In this document: in pieces, positions 8,263 to 16,831 of the stretch
How the letters are laid out: the number at the start of each line of letters is the position of its first letter
Numbering within the stretch: position 1 is the stretch's first letter
Assembly: GCF_900182655.1 (NCBI RefSeq)
Contig: NZ_FXTC01000002.1
Span: 496,001-560,000 of the forward strand
Origin: Chryseobacterium rhizoplanae
GTDB lineage: Bacteria > Bacteroidota > Bacteroidia > Flavobacteriales > Weeksellaceae
Direction of reading: 5' to 3'
DNA: 64,000 nt
Made by a program: the position numbers and the translations under genes
Notes under the pieces: generated by a model
Databases searched by the model: none
Seen by the model: the letters and a program-made list of their open reading frames with translations, nothing else
What the model was told of the DNA's origin: nothing

Positions 8263-10353
8263 CTAGAATGTGGTTGCAGGTGCAGTATTGTTGTATAACT
8301 TTCTGTTGACTTCGTTCTTTTTCCCTTTAGCAAAATCATAGCCTATTCCCAAGATAAACATATTTTTGTTGTTGTAAATATTAGTAACTCCTGAATAGTT
8401 TACTAAACTTTCATTAAGTGTTTTCATCTTGTATCTTGATGGCATTCCCAACCAGTACATTCCAGTGGTAAATGTCCAGTCTTTCAGCTTATAATTGGCA
8501 AAAATATGGTTCTGGTTCTCATTAGTGTTTAAGAATGCTCCACTTAGGGTGTAGACAGGAATATTAAACATATAAGTCAAACTTAAATTTTTGTATTCAG
8601 AAGAAATTGTGAAATTATTTCCGAAATAATTATTTTTAAGCAAAGCTCCTGAAATCATCTTAACACGCTGCATTGTTGGATAAATATTGGCTTTAATAAC
8701 TAACAGCCTATTTCCAAATGGTTTTACAGATCCTGTCATCTGTATCCCTAAACGTGAACTAAACTGGGCATTTTCGTATGTTAATGCATATTGGGTATTG
8801 TTATTATACAAAACGTACATACTGTTTATAGCATTATCCAAATAATTATAGAAAAGATTAGCATTAAAATCAAAATACTTATTATTATAAGAATAATTTA
8901 AATTATTATTCCACGCCTTTTGTATTGTTAAAAAAGGATTCCCTGTAGAAACAATATTAGGAACAATCTGATTAATATTTGGACTTAGTGATGTACTACC
9001 CGGGCTATAAGGAGTGTAACTGCTCGTGAATCGCAAACTTTGATTCTTCTTCAACTCGTATCCTAAAATAATTTTAGGAGTTATCGTCCAGTCATCATTG
9101 CTCGTTGTAGCAGTCTTATTCTGTATATTAGTTAAACCCAATCCGATACGATACATCAGTTTTTTACTTTTACCTGCAAATTCTGAATATAAATATTGTG
9201 TCAAATAATTAACTGAAAAATCAAAATTTCCAGCCAGATTCACTAGACTATTATCAACATTGTTATTGTCAATTCTATAGCCTGCACTTAGCTTACCCAT
9301 TACAAAATCATGAGTGTAGGCTACCTCTCCTACAATACTCTTCTGTTTGGCTTTTAAATTCATATCATTATCAAAAATAATATTATCTGTATTGATTACC
9401 CATTCTTTATCAATTTCAAAGCTTTTACTGGTATATGCAGATCCTACTACATTAAAACTTATTTCATCTTTTTTGCCTAGTTTTTTGGAAAAGTAAATAT
9501 CTAGTTTTGGAGGACTATATTTTTCACCAGTATACTGTGAAGTTCCATGTTGTTCTGAAGCATTGTCTTTTGTGAAAATACTTTCTCCATTTCCCTTAGA
9601 GAAAGAATTATAAATATTCATTGAAAACTTTGTTTGAAAAACATAATTTCCGCTCAGGGAATTAGTATATCTTAAAGTAATATCCTGATCGGTATAGCCA
9701 AAATGATCTGTCTTATTTTCATTTGTATTGTAATGAGATCCCTGCAAATGATAATCATAGACTCTGTTGGTAGCCCGGTTATCATAATCTCTGAAATTAA
9801 TGGCATACTCTAGACCAATATTATTTCTTCCGTTGGTATAGTTTGCATAAGCCTGTCCATTTACAAACCCTGTCGTCAATGCAGTACTTACTGAAGTTCC
9901 TGCAGCAAAACCTACTTCAGGATTTCTTGTAATAATATTAACAACAGTATCCGCTCTATTGGCCCATCTTGTAGGAGGATTATCATAATACTCAACTCTC
10001 ACCACATTTTCTGGCCGGATACCTCTGGCTTGCAGCTCTGTAGATTCTATTCCGTTGATTAAAAGTAAAAATTTTCCACCTTTTATACTGGAAATCTTAC
10101 TGGAAATAGGATCGAATTGAAGTTCAGGCAAAGTTTGCAGTAAGTCATTGGCATATCTGGCTTTTTTTAAAGCTTCTTCATCGAAACTATAAACCGCTTT
10201 GTCTACATATTGTTTTTTACGTTGTGTTTTTATTAGAACCTCTTGAATTTCTTTTATTTTTTGAATTGAATCCTGGGGTTTTGGGGTATTATTTTCTTGT
10301 GCAAGAGTAAAGCTACCTATAGTTAATAGTGCTAAACTTATCTGTTTTCTCAT
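8263..10353 (-). CDS. TonB-dependent receptor / outer-membrane beta-barrel protein
   Basis: 696 residues with a Sec signal peptide (MRKQISLALLTIGSFTLAQ). A plug domain follows (about 30-155; ANDLLQTLPELQFDP, LLINGIES, VVRVEYYDNPPTRWANRADTV), then a long beta-barrel with repeated aromatic-ended strands to Phe696. It lacks the N-terminal carboxypeptidase-like domain of SusC-type receptors and resembles the short outer-membrane barrel family 3 type. The ligand is unknown. It is convergent with the peptide locus, so a link to uptake or sensing of the peptide is possible but unproven. A full consensus promoter precedes it. Confidence 0.85.
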   Translation of the reverse strand: MRKQISLALLTIGSFTLAQENNTPKPQDSIQKIKEIQEVLIKTQRKKQYVDKAVYSFDEEALKKARYANDLLQTLPELQFDPISSKISSIKGGKFLLLINGIESTELQARGIRPENVVRVEYYDNPPTRWANRADTVVNIITRNPEVGFAAGTSVSTALTTGFVNGQAYANYTNGRNNIGLEYAINFRDYDNRATNRVYDYHLQGSHYNTNENKTDHFGYTDQDITLRYTNSLSGNYVFQTKFSMNIYNSFSKGNGESIFTKDNASEQHGTSQYTGEKYSPPKLDIYFSKKLGKKDEISFNVVGSAYTSKSFEIDKEWVINTDNIIFDNDMNLKAKQKSIVGEVAYTHDFVMGKLSAGYRIDNNNVDNSLVNLAGNFDFSVNYLTQYLYSEFAGKSKKLMYRIGLGLTNIQNKTATTSNDDWTITPKIILGYELKKNQSLRFTSSYTPYSPGSTSLSPNINQIVPNIVSTGNPFLTIQKAWNNNLNYSYNNKYFDFNANLFYNYLDNAINSMYVLYNNNTQYALTYENAQFSSRLGIQMTGSVKPFGNRLLVIKANIYPTMQRVKMISGALLKNNYFGNNFTISSEYKNLSLTYMFNIPVYTLSGAFLNTNENQNHIFANYKLKDWTFTTGMYWLGMPSRYKMKTLNESLVNYSGVTNIYNNKNMFILGIGYDFAKGKKNEVNRKLYNNTAPATTF

Positions 10354-10387
10354 TATTAGTATTAGTTTTTTCGAAATATTTTATTAG

Positions 10388-10418
10388 CAAATTTAAAATT
10401 ACAGATTTTTTTTTCAAA
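10388..10418 (-). promoter_or_regulatory. Full-consensus promoter of the TonB-dependent receptor
   Basis: Read on the minus strand: TTTG (10418-10415), a 19-base spacer, then TAAATTTG (10395-10388). This is an exact match to the Bacteroidota primary sigma factor consensus, ~35 bases before the start codon. Confidence 0.8.
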
Positions 10419-10686
10419 GTAAAGTGATCTTTATTTTGAAAAATTTGAAAATGTATCTATATGAAACTGATCCAATCATAACTATGATTAATAAAGACAT
10501 TTCCTATCCGAAATATAATAAATTATTTTCATCAAAAGTATAAATAATTCGACAATATGTAAGTATAAGAAAACCTTTATTGAGAATTATAGCAAAATTT
10601 TTTAAGTGAAGTGGAAAAACGAAAATAATGCTTGTTTATTTTTACCCCTTAAATAATTAATGATCTGATAATTCTCAATATTTTAA

Positions 10687-10694
10687 TACATTTG
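10687..10694 (+). promoter_or_regulatory. -7 box for the 10712-12769 operon
   Basis: TACATTTG fits TAnnTTTG and lies 17 bases before the start codon at 10712. No -33 TTTG is seen at standard spacing. Confidence 0.5.
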
Positions 10695-10711
10695 TTTAAA
10701 ACATACTTCAG

Positions 10712-11221
10712 ATGAATTTCGAGCAGATCAACTTACACCTTGAGGCTTACAAAGAACACAACCAGATTCTGGATGCGGCTAAATACTTGATTCATTCTTT
10801 TGATCTGGAACATGAAAACTTTGCAGGGTTTGGATTCAGGGAGGAGCTTTCTCCTACATCAATGCTTCTTACTGCAGAAGGTGAATTGGGAGGACCGCAG
10901 ACTGTAATGATTCCACGAAATTTATTTGATTTTGACCTGAACCTTGTTCTTAATATGGTAGCTCATGAAATGCTTCACGTAAGGCAGAAAGCCCCCGGAC
11001 ATGTAATTGAAGACAAAAATGAAAGAGAATTTCAGGCGTATTATGAGATGCTTTTTCATAAAGTTTTCCCACAAGTTCCTGAGGTTTCGGATTTCCATAA
11101 AAAATTCTTTGGTGGAAAAGCGTTGGAATATTACAAAAGGATGGGTGAAGGTTCAGAACTACAACAAAAATATGCAGAACACAAAATAGAAGTAGAACAT
11201 TTAATCAACGCATTACCATGA
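10712..11221 (+). CDS. Putative HExxH zinc metallopeptidase-like protein
   Basis: 169 residues, no signal peptide. An HEMLH motif at residues 85-89 matches the HExxH zinc-peptidase signature and lies in a predicted helix. A second acidic helix (NEREFQAYYE, about 103-112) may give the third ligand. I do not recognise a named family; the substrate is unknown. Its stop overlaps the next start (ATGA), so it is translationally coupled to the tRNA-binding protein. Confidence 0.55.
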   Translation: MNFEQINLHLEAYKEHNQILDAAKYLIHSFDLEHENFAGFGFREELSPTSMLLTAEGELGGPQTVMIPRNLFDFDLNLVLNMVAHEMLHVRQKAPGHVIEDKNEREFQAYYEMLFHKVFPQVPEVSDFHKKFFGGKALEYYKRMGEGSELQQKYAEHKIEVEHLINALP

Positions 11222-11565
11222 CAATAAAACCAGAGATCACCTGGGCAGATTTTGAAAAAATAGACATCAGATGTGGAACCATCCTTTCAGTAAATGATTT
11301 TGAAAAGGCCAGAAACCCGTCTTACCAGCTGGAAATAGACTTTGGAGACTTAGGAATCAGAAAATCCTCTGCTCAGATTACCTCTCTTTATGAAAAAGAA
11401 GACCTTGTAGGAAAGCAGATCTTGGCGGTAGTCAATTTCCCTAAAAAACAGATTGCCAACTTCTTCAGTGAGTGCCTGGTGTTGGGATTATATGGTGAAG
11501 ACAAAAAAGATGTCACTCTTTTAGCCCCTTCATTACCTGCAAAAAACGGAATGCAGGTAGGATAG
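11218..11565 (+). CDS. csaA: CsaA-like tRNA-binding domain protein
   Basis: 115 residues, the full length of the stand-alone EMAP II / tRNA-binding OB-fold family. Typical features are DFEKIDIRCGTILSVNDF, the central NPSYQLEIDFG and RKSSAQI segments, VVNFPKKQIANFFSECLVLG, and the closing NGMQVG. CsaA proteins bind tRNA-like RNA and have been linked to chaperone-like activity in Bacillus. It overlaps the preceding gene by four bases (ATGA). Confidence 0.85.
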   Translation: MTIKPEITWADFEKIDIRCGTILSVNDFEKARNPSYQLEIDFGDLGIRKSSAQITSLYEKEDLVGKQILAVVNFPKKQIANFFSECLVLGLYGEDKKDVTLLAPSLPAKNGMQVG

Positions 11566-11582
11566 ACAGCAAATAAACACAT

Positions 11583-12284
11583 ATGATACAGAACATACCT
11601 TTAGAAAGAGTTTTATTCCTTGATATTGAGACCGTTCCACAGGCAGGATCATGGGACGACTTATCTGAAACTGAACAATATCTCTGGGATAAAAAGACCA
11701 GATTTCAGAGAAAAGAAGATATCTCCGCAGAAGAGTTTTATGACAGGGCCGGTATTATGGCTGAGTTTGGAAAAATCATCTGTATCTCCATCGGAATGCT
11801 TGAAAAGAATGAAACACTTAAAATAAAAAGCTTTTCCGGGCACGATGAAAAGAAAATGCTTCAGGAATTTGGCGAAATCTTTAACAGTCCAAGGCTTCAC
11901 AATGTGATTCTCTGTGCTCATAATGGAAAAGAATTTGATTTCCCATGGATTGCCAGACGATATCTTATCAACGGGATGCTGCCACCTGCCCCATTTCAGA
12001 TGTTTGGAAAGAAGCCCTGGGAGATTCCTCACATAGATACTATGGAACTGTGGAAGTTTGGGGATTATAAAAGTTTTGTATCATTGGAATTACTGGCTCA
12101 TGTCTTTGGTATTCCTACCCCGAAAGATGATATTGACGGCTCAATGGTTTCATCAATTTACTACATAGAAAAAGACTTGCAGAGAATTGTAGACTATTGT
12201 GAAAAAGATGTCTTAACTTTGGCAAATATTTTCCGGCGCATGCGTCAGGAAGATTTGTTGAAAAGGAATATCAATCTAGATTAA
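11583..12284 (+). CDS. 3'-5' exonuclease related to the PolB exonuclease domain
   Basis: 233 residues of the RNase H-like fold. Motif I is LFLDIETVPQ, motif II AHNGKEFDFPWI, and motif III lies in a C-terminal YCEKDVLTLANIF, giving the DEDD-type acidic residues. This is the predicted exonuclease family related to DNA polymerase B (DNA_pol_B_exo2). It probably trims DNA in repair. It is third in an operon starting at 10712. Confidence 0.82.
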   Translation: MIQNIPLERVLFLDIETVPQAGSWDDLSETEQYLWDKKTRFQRKEDISAEEFYDRAGIMAEFGKIICISIGMLEKNETLKIKSFSGHDEKKMLQEFGEIFNSPRLHNVILCAHNGKEFDFPWIARRYLINGMLPPAPFQMFGKKPWEIPHIDTMELWKFGDYKSFVSLELLAHVFGIPTPKDDIDGSMVSSIYYIEKDLQRIVDYCEKDVLTLANIFRRMRQEDLLKRNINLD

Positions 12285-12287
12285 AAA

Positions 12288-12614
12288 ATGAAATTTACAG
12301 ACGATCAAATTGCTGACATTGGTGAGGAAATCATTGGTGTACTGAAAACCGTATATGACCCCGAAATTCCGGTAGATATTTACGAATTAGGACTGATTTA
12401 CGATGTTCAGATCTCCGATGATGCTGACGTAAAAATTATAATGACCCTTACTACTCCCAACTGTCCTGTTGCAGAAACTCTTCCTCAGGAAGTAAAAGAT
12501 AAAGTGGCTGAAGTAGAACATGTGAATAGTGTAGATTTAGAGCTGACTTTTGAACCGAGCTGGAATAAGGATATGATGAGTGAAGAGGCGAAGTTTGAAT
12601 TAGGAATGCTATAA
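12288..12614 (+). CDS. DUF59/MIP18-family Fe-S assembly protein (SufT-like)
   Basis: 108 residues with the family signature DPEIPVDIYELGLIYDV and the NCPVAETLP segment with its conserved Cys. Members assist iron-sulfur cluster maturation or delivery. It starts three bases after the exonuclease stop. The paaD-type alternative is less likely because no phenylacetate genes are near; sufE is elsewhere, at 61.5 kb. Confidence 0.82.
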   Translation: MKFTDDQIADIGEEIIGVLKTVYDPEIPVDIYELGLIYDVQISDDADVKIIMTLTTPNCPVAETLPQEVKDKVAEVEHVNSVDLELTFEPSWNKDMMSEEAKFELGML

Positions 12615-12625
12615 TTCAGGAAATA

Positions 12626-12769
12626 ATGGCAAAGAAAATTGGAGCGATAGTTCTTGCTTTTCTCGGTATTTATATGCTCTATTTAGGAGCGCAGATGAAA
12701 GCACAGCCTCCTTTTATTACAGGAATCGGCTTCATCATTATTTCTTTGTTTCACTTGAGTAAAAAATAA
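12626..12769 (+). CDS. Small two-helix membrane protein
   Basis: 47 residues, starting at an ATG 11 bases after the DUF59 stop. It has two hydrophobic stretches (IGAIVLAFLGIYMLYLGA and FITGIGFIIISLF) joined by a short polar turn and ends in Lys-Lys. It is probably the last gene of the operon, just before a bidirectional terminator. Function unknown. Confidence 0.6.
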   Translation: MAKKIGAIVLAFLGIYMLYLGAQMKAQPPFITGIGFIIISLFHLSKK

Positions 12770-12794
12770 GTACAACGTAATATGTACCCATAAA

Positions 12795-12820
12795 AAAGGA
12801 TGTCTTATCGGACATCCTTT
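12795..12820. terminator. Bidirectional terminator
   Basis: AAAGGATGTC and GACATCCTTT form a perfect 10-bp stem with a 6-base loop, with A and T runs outside. It separates two convergent genes. Confidence 0.85.
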
Positions 12821-12834
12821 CTTGTTTTCTATAA

Positions 12835-13671
12835 TTATATTTCTTTTGCTATTTCTTTTCCTTCTCTCCTGCTCCATTCGCTCCATGAACCTACATACAG
12901 ATCCGGCATCGGGAATCCTGCATAATCCAGGGCTAAGATCGTATGACATGCAGTGACACCTGAACCACAGTGAATGATCAGGTGCTCAGGTTTATTTTCT
13001 AATAACTTTCTATATTTTTCTTTTAAAATTTCCGGACTCAGGAAATTTCCGTTCTCATCAAGATTTTCAGAAAAAGGAATATTGATTGCTCCTGGAATAT
13101 GACCGGCAACAAGATCAATCGGTTCTGATTCCCCTTTATAGCGATAGGCATCTCTTACATCAATAACAGTCGAAGAATCGTTTTTAAGCTCATTTTCAAC
13201 AATTTCCAAACTGGAAACAGGAAGAAGCCACTGATCCTTTTTTATTAAAGAAGCTTTCTCAAATGCTTCCTCTCCGGAAGAAAATTCCACTCCGTTTTTT
13301 TCAGCAGCCTGCATTCCGCCATCAAGAACCTGAACGTTCTCAAATCCAAAAGATCTTAACATCCACCAGGCTCTTGCCGCTGCATTTGAAGCATTTTTAT
13401 CATCATACACAATGATGTGAGAATTCTCTGCAATTCCTAGATTTGAAAGTGTTTCCGCAAATTTTTCTACGGAAGGAAGCGGATGTCTTCCTCCAAAAGC
13501 GGCATCCTGTCCAATCTCAGCCAAATCTTTATCCAGATCAATGAATCTGGCTCCTTTAATATGTCTTTCAAGGTAGCTTTGTTTTACCTCTTTTCCCGTT
13601 CTTGCATCAAGAATGACAAGGTTTTCTGTCGGGATATTTTTAAGTTCGGATGGGGAGATTATTGGAGACAT
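12835..13671 (-). CDS. sseA: 3-mercaptopyruvate / thiosulfate sulfurtransferase
   Basis: 278 residues with two rhodanese domains. The first (about 10-130) lacks a catalytic Cys; the second carries the active-site loop CGSGVTA with Cys235. That loop is typical of mercaptopyruvate sulfurtransferases rather than thiosulfate-specific rhodaneses. The enzyme moves sulfur from 3-mercaptopyruvate to thiol acceptors in cysteine catabolism and sulfur trafficking. Confidence 0.88.
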   Translation of the reverse strand: MSPIISPSELKNIPTENLVILDARTGKEVKQSYLERHIKGARFIDLDKDLAEIGQDAAFGGRHPLPSVEKFAETLSNLGIAENSHIIVYDDKNASNAAARAWWMLRSFGFENVQVLDGGMQAAEKNGVEFSSGEEAFEKASLIKKDQWLLPVSSLEIVENELKNDSSTVIDVRDAYRYKGESEPIDLVAGHIPGAINIPFSENLDENGNFLSPEILKEKYRKLLENKPEHLIIHCGSGVTACHTILALDYAGFPMPDLYVGSWSEWSRREGKEIAKEI

Positions 13672-13705
13672 TTTGTTGATTTTGGGTTTAAGATTAATAT
13701 GTTTT

Positions 13706-13755
13706 GGCTGAAGCCTATTGTATTTTTAATATAATAAAGCGGGCTAAAGCCCGCT
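13706..13755. repeat. REP-like palindromes
   Basis: AGCGGGCT (13738-13745) and AGCCCGCT (13748-13755) form a perfect dyad with a two-base loop. A smaller related dyad, GGCTGAAGCC, lies at 13706-13715. Both are followed by CTATTG or CCTATTGATG, so they look like two copies of one short interspersed repeat. No T run fits a terminator. Confidence 0.55.
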
Positions 13756-13822
13756 CCTATTGATGTTTTTCTCACATATTTTGAAACCTGAGCAGACCTC
13801 TTTTTCTCTGTGAGATTTATTC

Positions 13823-14671
13823 TTAAAAATGAAAAATATCCTTTGCTTTATTGTAAGAGCTTTCAAAGTTCAGTAAATTCAGCTTATGTTCTGCTTTTTC
13901 AACGCTCATAAAATTGATCACTTGTTCAGTAGGCATATTTCCTACAAGATCATCTTTAGCCATAGGGCATCCTCCGATACCTTTGATAGCACTGTCAAAT
14001 CTTCGGCAGCCTTTATCATAAGCTGCTTTTAATTTTGAATAAGAATCTTCATAACGGTTATGAAAATGCCCACCGAAGTTAATTTCAGGATATTTTGAAG
14101 GTATTTTTTCAAACAAAAGAGCAATTGTTTCGGGAGTTGCCACCCCTGTTGTGTCTGACAATAAGATATCTTTCACTCCGATATCTGAAAATCTTTGTGC
14201 CCACTGGTCTACATCTTCCCACTTCCACATTTCACCGTATGGGTTTCCAAAAGCCATGGAGAAATAGATATTAAGCTGCTTGCCTTCGCTTTTTACCAGT
14301 TCAAGCATTTTAATAATTTCATCAAAAGCTTCTTCCTGACTTTTATTCGTATTTCTATGCTGAAAAGTTTCGGAGATAGAAAACGGAAAACCCAGGATAT
14401 CAACGGACTGGTGTTTCAATGCTTTTTCAGCGCCTCTGTAATTGCCAATAATCGCAGAAACTTTCGTCTTAGAACGCGATTTGTCAATATTTTCGGCTAC
14501 CTCATCAGAATCAGCCATCTGTGGAATTGCTTTCGGAGAAACAAAACTCAGACAATCCAATACATCAAAGCCAACATCCATCAAGGAGTTGATATAATCT
14601 ATTTTTTTATCGGTAGGGATAAATTCGCCCCATCCCTGCATGGCATCTCTAGGACATTCGGTAAGAAACAT
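13823..14671 (-). CDS. mvaB: Hydroxymethylglutaryl-CoA lyase
   Basis: 282 residues of the HMGL-like TIM barrel. An ECPRDAMQG segment opens the protein, the metal ligands His202 and His204 lie in GGHFHNR, and the catalytic Cys235 lies in GIGGCPMAKDDLVGN. The enzyme splits HMG-CoA into acetyl-CoA and acetoacetate at the end of leucine degradation. No other leucine-catabolic gene is adjacent. A TATATTTG box precedes it. Confidence 0.9.
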   Translation of the reverse strand: MFLTECPRDAMQGWGEFIPTDKKIDYINSLMDVGFDVLDCLSFVSPKAIPQMADSDEVAENIDKSRSKTKVSAIIGNYRGAEKALKHQSVDILGFPFSISETFQHRNTNKSQEEAFDEIIKMLELVKSEGKQLNIYFSMAFGNPYGEMWKWEDVDQWAQRFSDIGVKDILLSDTTGVATPETIALLFEKIPSKYPEINFGGHFHNRYEDSYSKLKAAYDKGCRRFDSAIKGIGGCPMAKDDLVGNMPTEQVINFMSVEKAEHKLNLLNFESSYNKAKDIFHF

Positions 14672-14690
14672 TGTTACTTTTTGATTTTCT

Positions 14691-14698
14691 CAAATATA
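14691..14698 (-). promoter_or_regulatory. -7 box of mvaB
   Basis: TATATTTG on the minus strand, 20 bases before the start codon. No -33 box at standard spacing. Confidence 0.5.
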
Positions 14699-14831
14699 AT
14701 AAAACTAAACTACTTAGTATACTGTACATACAAAGCTAACACTATTTTGATTTTCAAAGATTTATATCTCATTTATAATTTCAATAACTGATATTAAATC
14801 GCAAATAACGTATTCTCAGCATCAAATTTGC

Positions 14832-14839
14832 TAACTTTG
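14832..14839 (+). promoter_or_regulatory. -7 box of pepT
   Basis: TAACTTTG fits TAnnTTTG and ends 19 bases before the pepT start codon. Confidence 0.55.
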
Positions 14840-14858
14840 TTAAAATTTATGATATCTG

Positions 14859-16106
14859 ATGAGTACAATAGAATTCAACCCATTGTGGAAAGAAAAATTA
14901 CTGAACCGTTTTCTTAGCTATGTAAAAATATATTCAACCAGCGATGCAGAGAGTGAGACAACACCTTCTACTCCCCGCCAGTGGGATATTGCCAATTACA
15001 TTACTGAAGAGCTGAAAACGATCGGCCTGGAAAATGTTTCAATTGATGAGCATGGTTATATTATGGGATATGTTCCTTCTAACCTTGAAAATGATGACAG
15101 ACCTACCATCGGATTTATTTCACACTATGATACTTCACCGGATTTCAGCGGAGAAAATGTAAAGCCTCAGGTTTGGAAAAATTATGACGGAAATGATCTT
15201 CTTTTGAACCAGACTACAGGATTCACGTTATCCCCTTCAAGATTTGAAAGTTTAAAAAAATATATCGGTCAGACGTTAATTACTACTGATGGGAATACGC
15301 TTCTTGGTGCCGATGATAAAGCGGGCTGTGCAGAGATTGTAACGGCTGCTGAATATCTTATCGCTCACCCTGAGATCAAACACGGAAGAATTGCTATAGG
15401 ATTTACTCCGGATGAAGAGATCGGAAGAGGAGCGCATAAATTTGATGTAGCTAAATTTGGCGCAGAATGGGCTTATACAATGGACGGTGGAGAAGTTGGA
15501 GAATTGGAGTATGAAAATTTTAATGCTGCCGGAGCTGTGGTAAAAATCCACGGATTGAGCGTTCACCCAGGTTATGCTTACGGAAAAATGATCAATGCGG
15601 CGCTTTTAGCGGCTGAGTTTGCTCAAACGCTGCCGGCGAATGAAACGCCTTCAACAACAAAAGGTTTTGACGGATTCTATCATTTAATGGATATTACAGC
15701 TGATATCTCTGAAGCTAAACTTCAATACATTATCCGTGATCATGATGCAGATAAATTTGAAGCCAGAAAGAAATTCATGGAAGAGAAGATTGCTGAATTC
15801 AATCAAAAGCACGGTGAAGGGACTGCTGAAGTGGAGATCAAAGAGCAATACAGAAATATGAAGCAGCAGTTTGAAGGTAAAATGCACATTGTGGATCTTG
15901 CTGCAAAAGCAATGACTGAAGCTGGTATTGAGCCTAAAATCAAAGCGATCAGAGGGGGAACGGATGGAGCCCAGCTTTCTTATATGGGACTTCCATGCCC
16001 AAATATTTTCGCAGGAGGAATCAACTTCCACGGCCCCTACGAATATGTAGCTTTGGAAAGTATGGAAAAAGCAACTGAAGTAATTATTAATATTGTAAAA
16101 GCTTAA
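14859..16106 (+). CDS. pepT: Peptidase T (tripeptide aminopeptidase)
   Basis: 415 residues, M20 family. Zinc-site residues are visible: His89 and Asp91 in SHYDTSPDFSG, Asp152 in LLGADDKAGCAEI, and Glu186-Glu187 in TPDEEIGRGAHKFD; the late GGTDGAQLS and NFHGPYEYV segments are also typical. It is a cytoplasmic enzyme removing the N-terminal residue of tripeptides. Length matches the family. Confidence 0.95.
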   Translation: MSTIEFNPLWKEKLLNRFLSYVKIYSTSDAESETTPSTPRQWDIANYITEELKTIGLENVSIDEHGYIMGYVPSNLENDDRPTIGFISHYDTSPDFSGENVKPQVWKNYDGNDLLLNQTTGFTLSPSRFESLKKYIGQTLITTDGNTLLGADDKAGCAEIVTAAEYLIAHPEIKHGRIAIGFTPDEEIGRGAHKFDVAKFGAEWAYTMDGGEVGELEYENFNAAGAVVKIHGLSVHPGYAYGKMINAALLAAEFAQTLPANETPSTTKGFDGFYHLMDITADISEAKLQYIIRDHDADKFEARKKFMEEKIAEFNQKHGEGTAEVEIKEQYRNMKQQFEGKMHIVDLAAKAMTEAGIEPKIKAIRGGTDGAQLSYMGLPCPNIFAGGINFHGPYEYVALESMEKATEVIINIVKA

Positions 16107-16112
16107 TAAATC

Positions 16113-16679
16113 ATGAAAAAGGTCTTAGCATCAGCATTCATTTTCACTTTTATTTTCGGCAGTGCCCAGATTTCTGAATTTCAAAGGGCAGATTCACGCT
16201 ATGAAAGAAAGAAAACGGCTCTGTATAACAAATATCCTAAGCCTAATGATTTAAGAACGAAGAAAGAATGGCTTTTGACAGAAGATAAAATAGCAGCTTA
16301 CAAAGAGGCTTTGGATAAAGCTTCTCTTGAAGATCAGAAGATGATCGCTGCAGATCCTCCTTCAAAAGCAAAAGTTACTAAAGAAGCTGAATATGATAAA
16401 GGCAAAGCAGGCTTTCAAAAATTATTATATGAAGCTTTGGAACTTGATTTTTTAAACTTTTCTCCGGATACCTACAAAGCAACAATAACTTTTGTTGTTG
16501 ATTCTAAAGGAAATGCGCTGGATCCTAATGTAAAAGGGAATAATGAAGATGTAAATGCATTTATTGAAGCGGCTTTCTACCGTATGAAAGATAAAGGCAA
16601 ATGGAAACCCGCAGAAGACAAAGGAAAACCAGTCTCGTCAAATGTTTCTGTTCCTTTAACATTGACTTTTAAAAAATAA
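16113..16679 (+). CDS. Secreted TonB-C-terminal-like protein
   Basis: 188 residues with a signal peptide (FTFIFGSAQ, cleavage near residue 20). The C-terminal ~90 residues (ATITFVVDSKGNALDP..., GKWKPAEDKGKPVSS..., VPLTLTFKK) resemble a TonB C-terminal domain, but there is no membrane anchor or Pro-rich spacer. It starts six bases after pepT. The paralogue-like gene at 28835 has the same layout. Role unknown. Confidence 0.65.
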   Translation: MKKVLASAFIFTFIFGSAQISEFQRADSRYERKKTALYNKYPKPNDLRTKKEWLLTEDKIAAYKEALDKASLEDQKMIAADPPSKAKVTKEAEYDKGKAGFQKLLYEALELDFLNFSPDTYKATITFVVDSKGNALDPNVKGNNEDVNAFIEAAFYRMKDKGKWKPAEDKGKPVSSNVSVPLTLTFKK

Positions 16680-16685
16680 TACACG

Positions 16686-16712
16686 AACCCGCTATAGTGA
16701 TAGCGGGTTTTT
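16686..16712 (+). terminator. Rho-independent terminator
   Basis: AACCCGCTAT and ATAGCGGGTT form a perfect 10-bp stem with loop AGTG, then TTT. Confidence 0.9.
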
Positions 16713-16831
16713 CTTTTCTATATTAAAAAAACATCATTGAATTCATTATGTTATTGACACTAATTTAACATTATTCTTTTGTATGTGTTAAATAATTCAC
16801 CTAATTTAGATAAAACTTAAAATCACTGTAT

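Larger units (their letters stand above)
10354..10711. other. Divergent intergenic region
   Basis: 358 bases without a gene, between the receptor gene and the operon starting at 10712. It holds a full Bacteroidota promoter for the receptor on the minus strand and a -7 box for the downstream operon on the plus strand. The middle ~250 bases are AT-rich with nothing recognisable. Confidence 0.5.
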
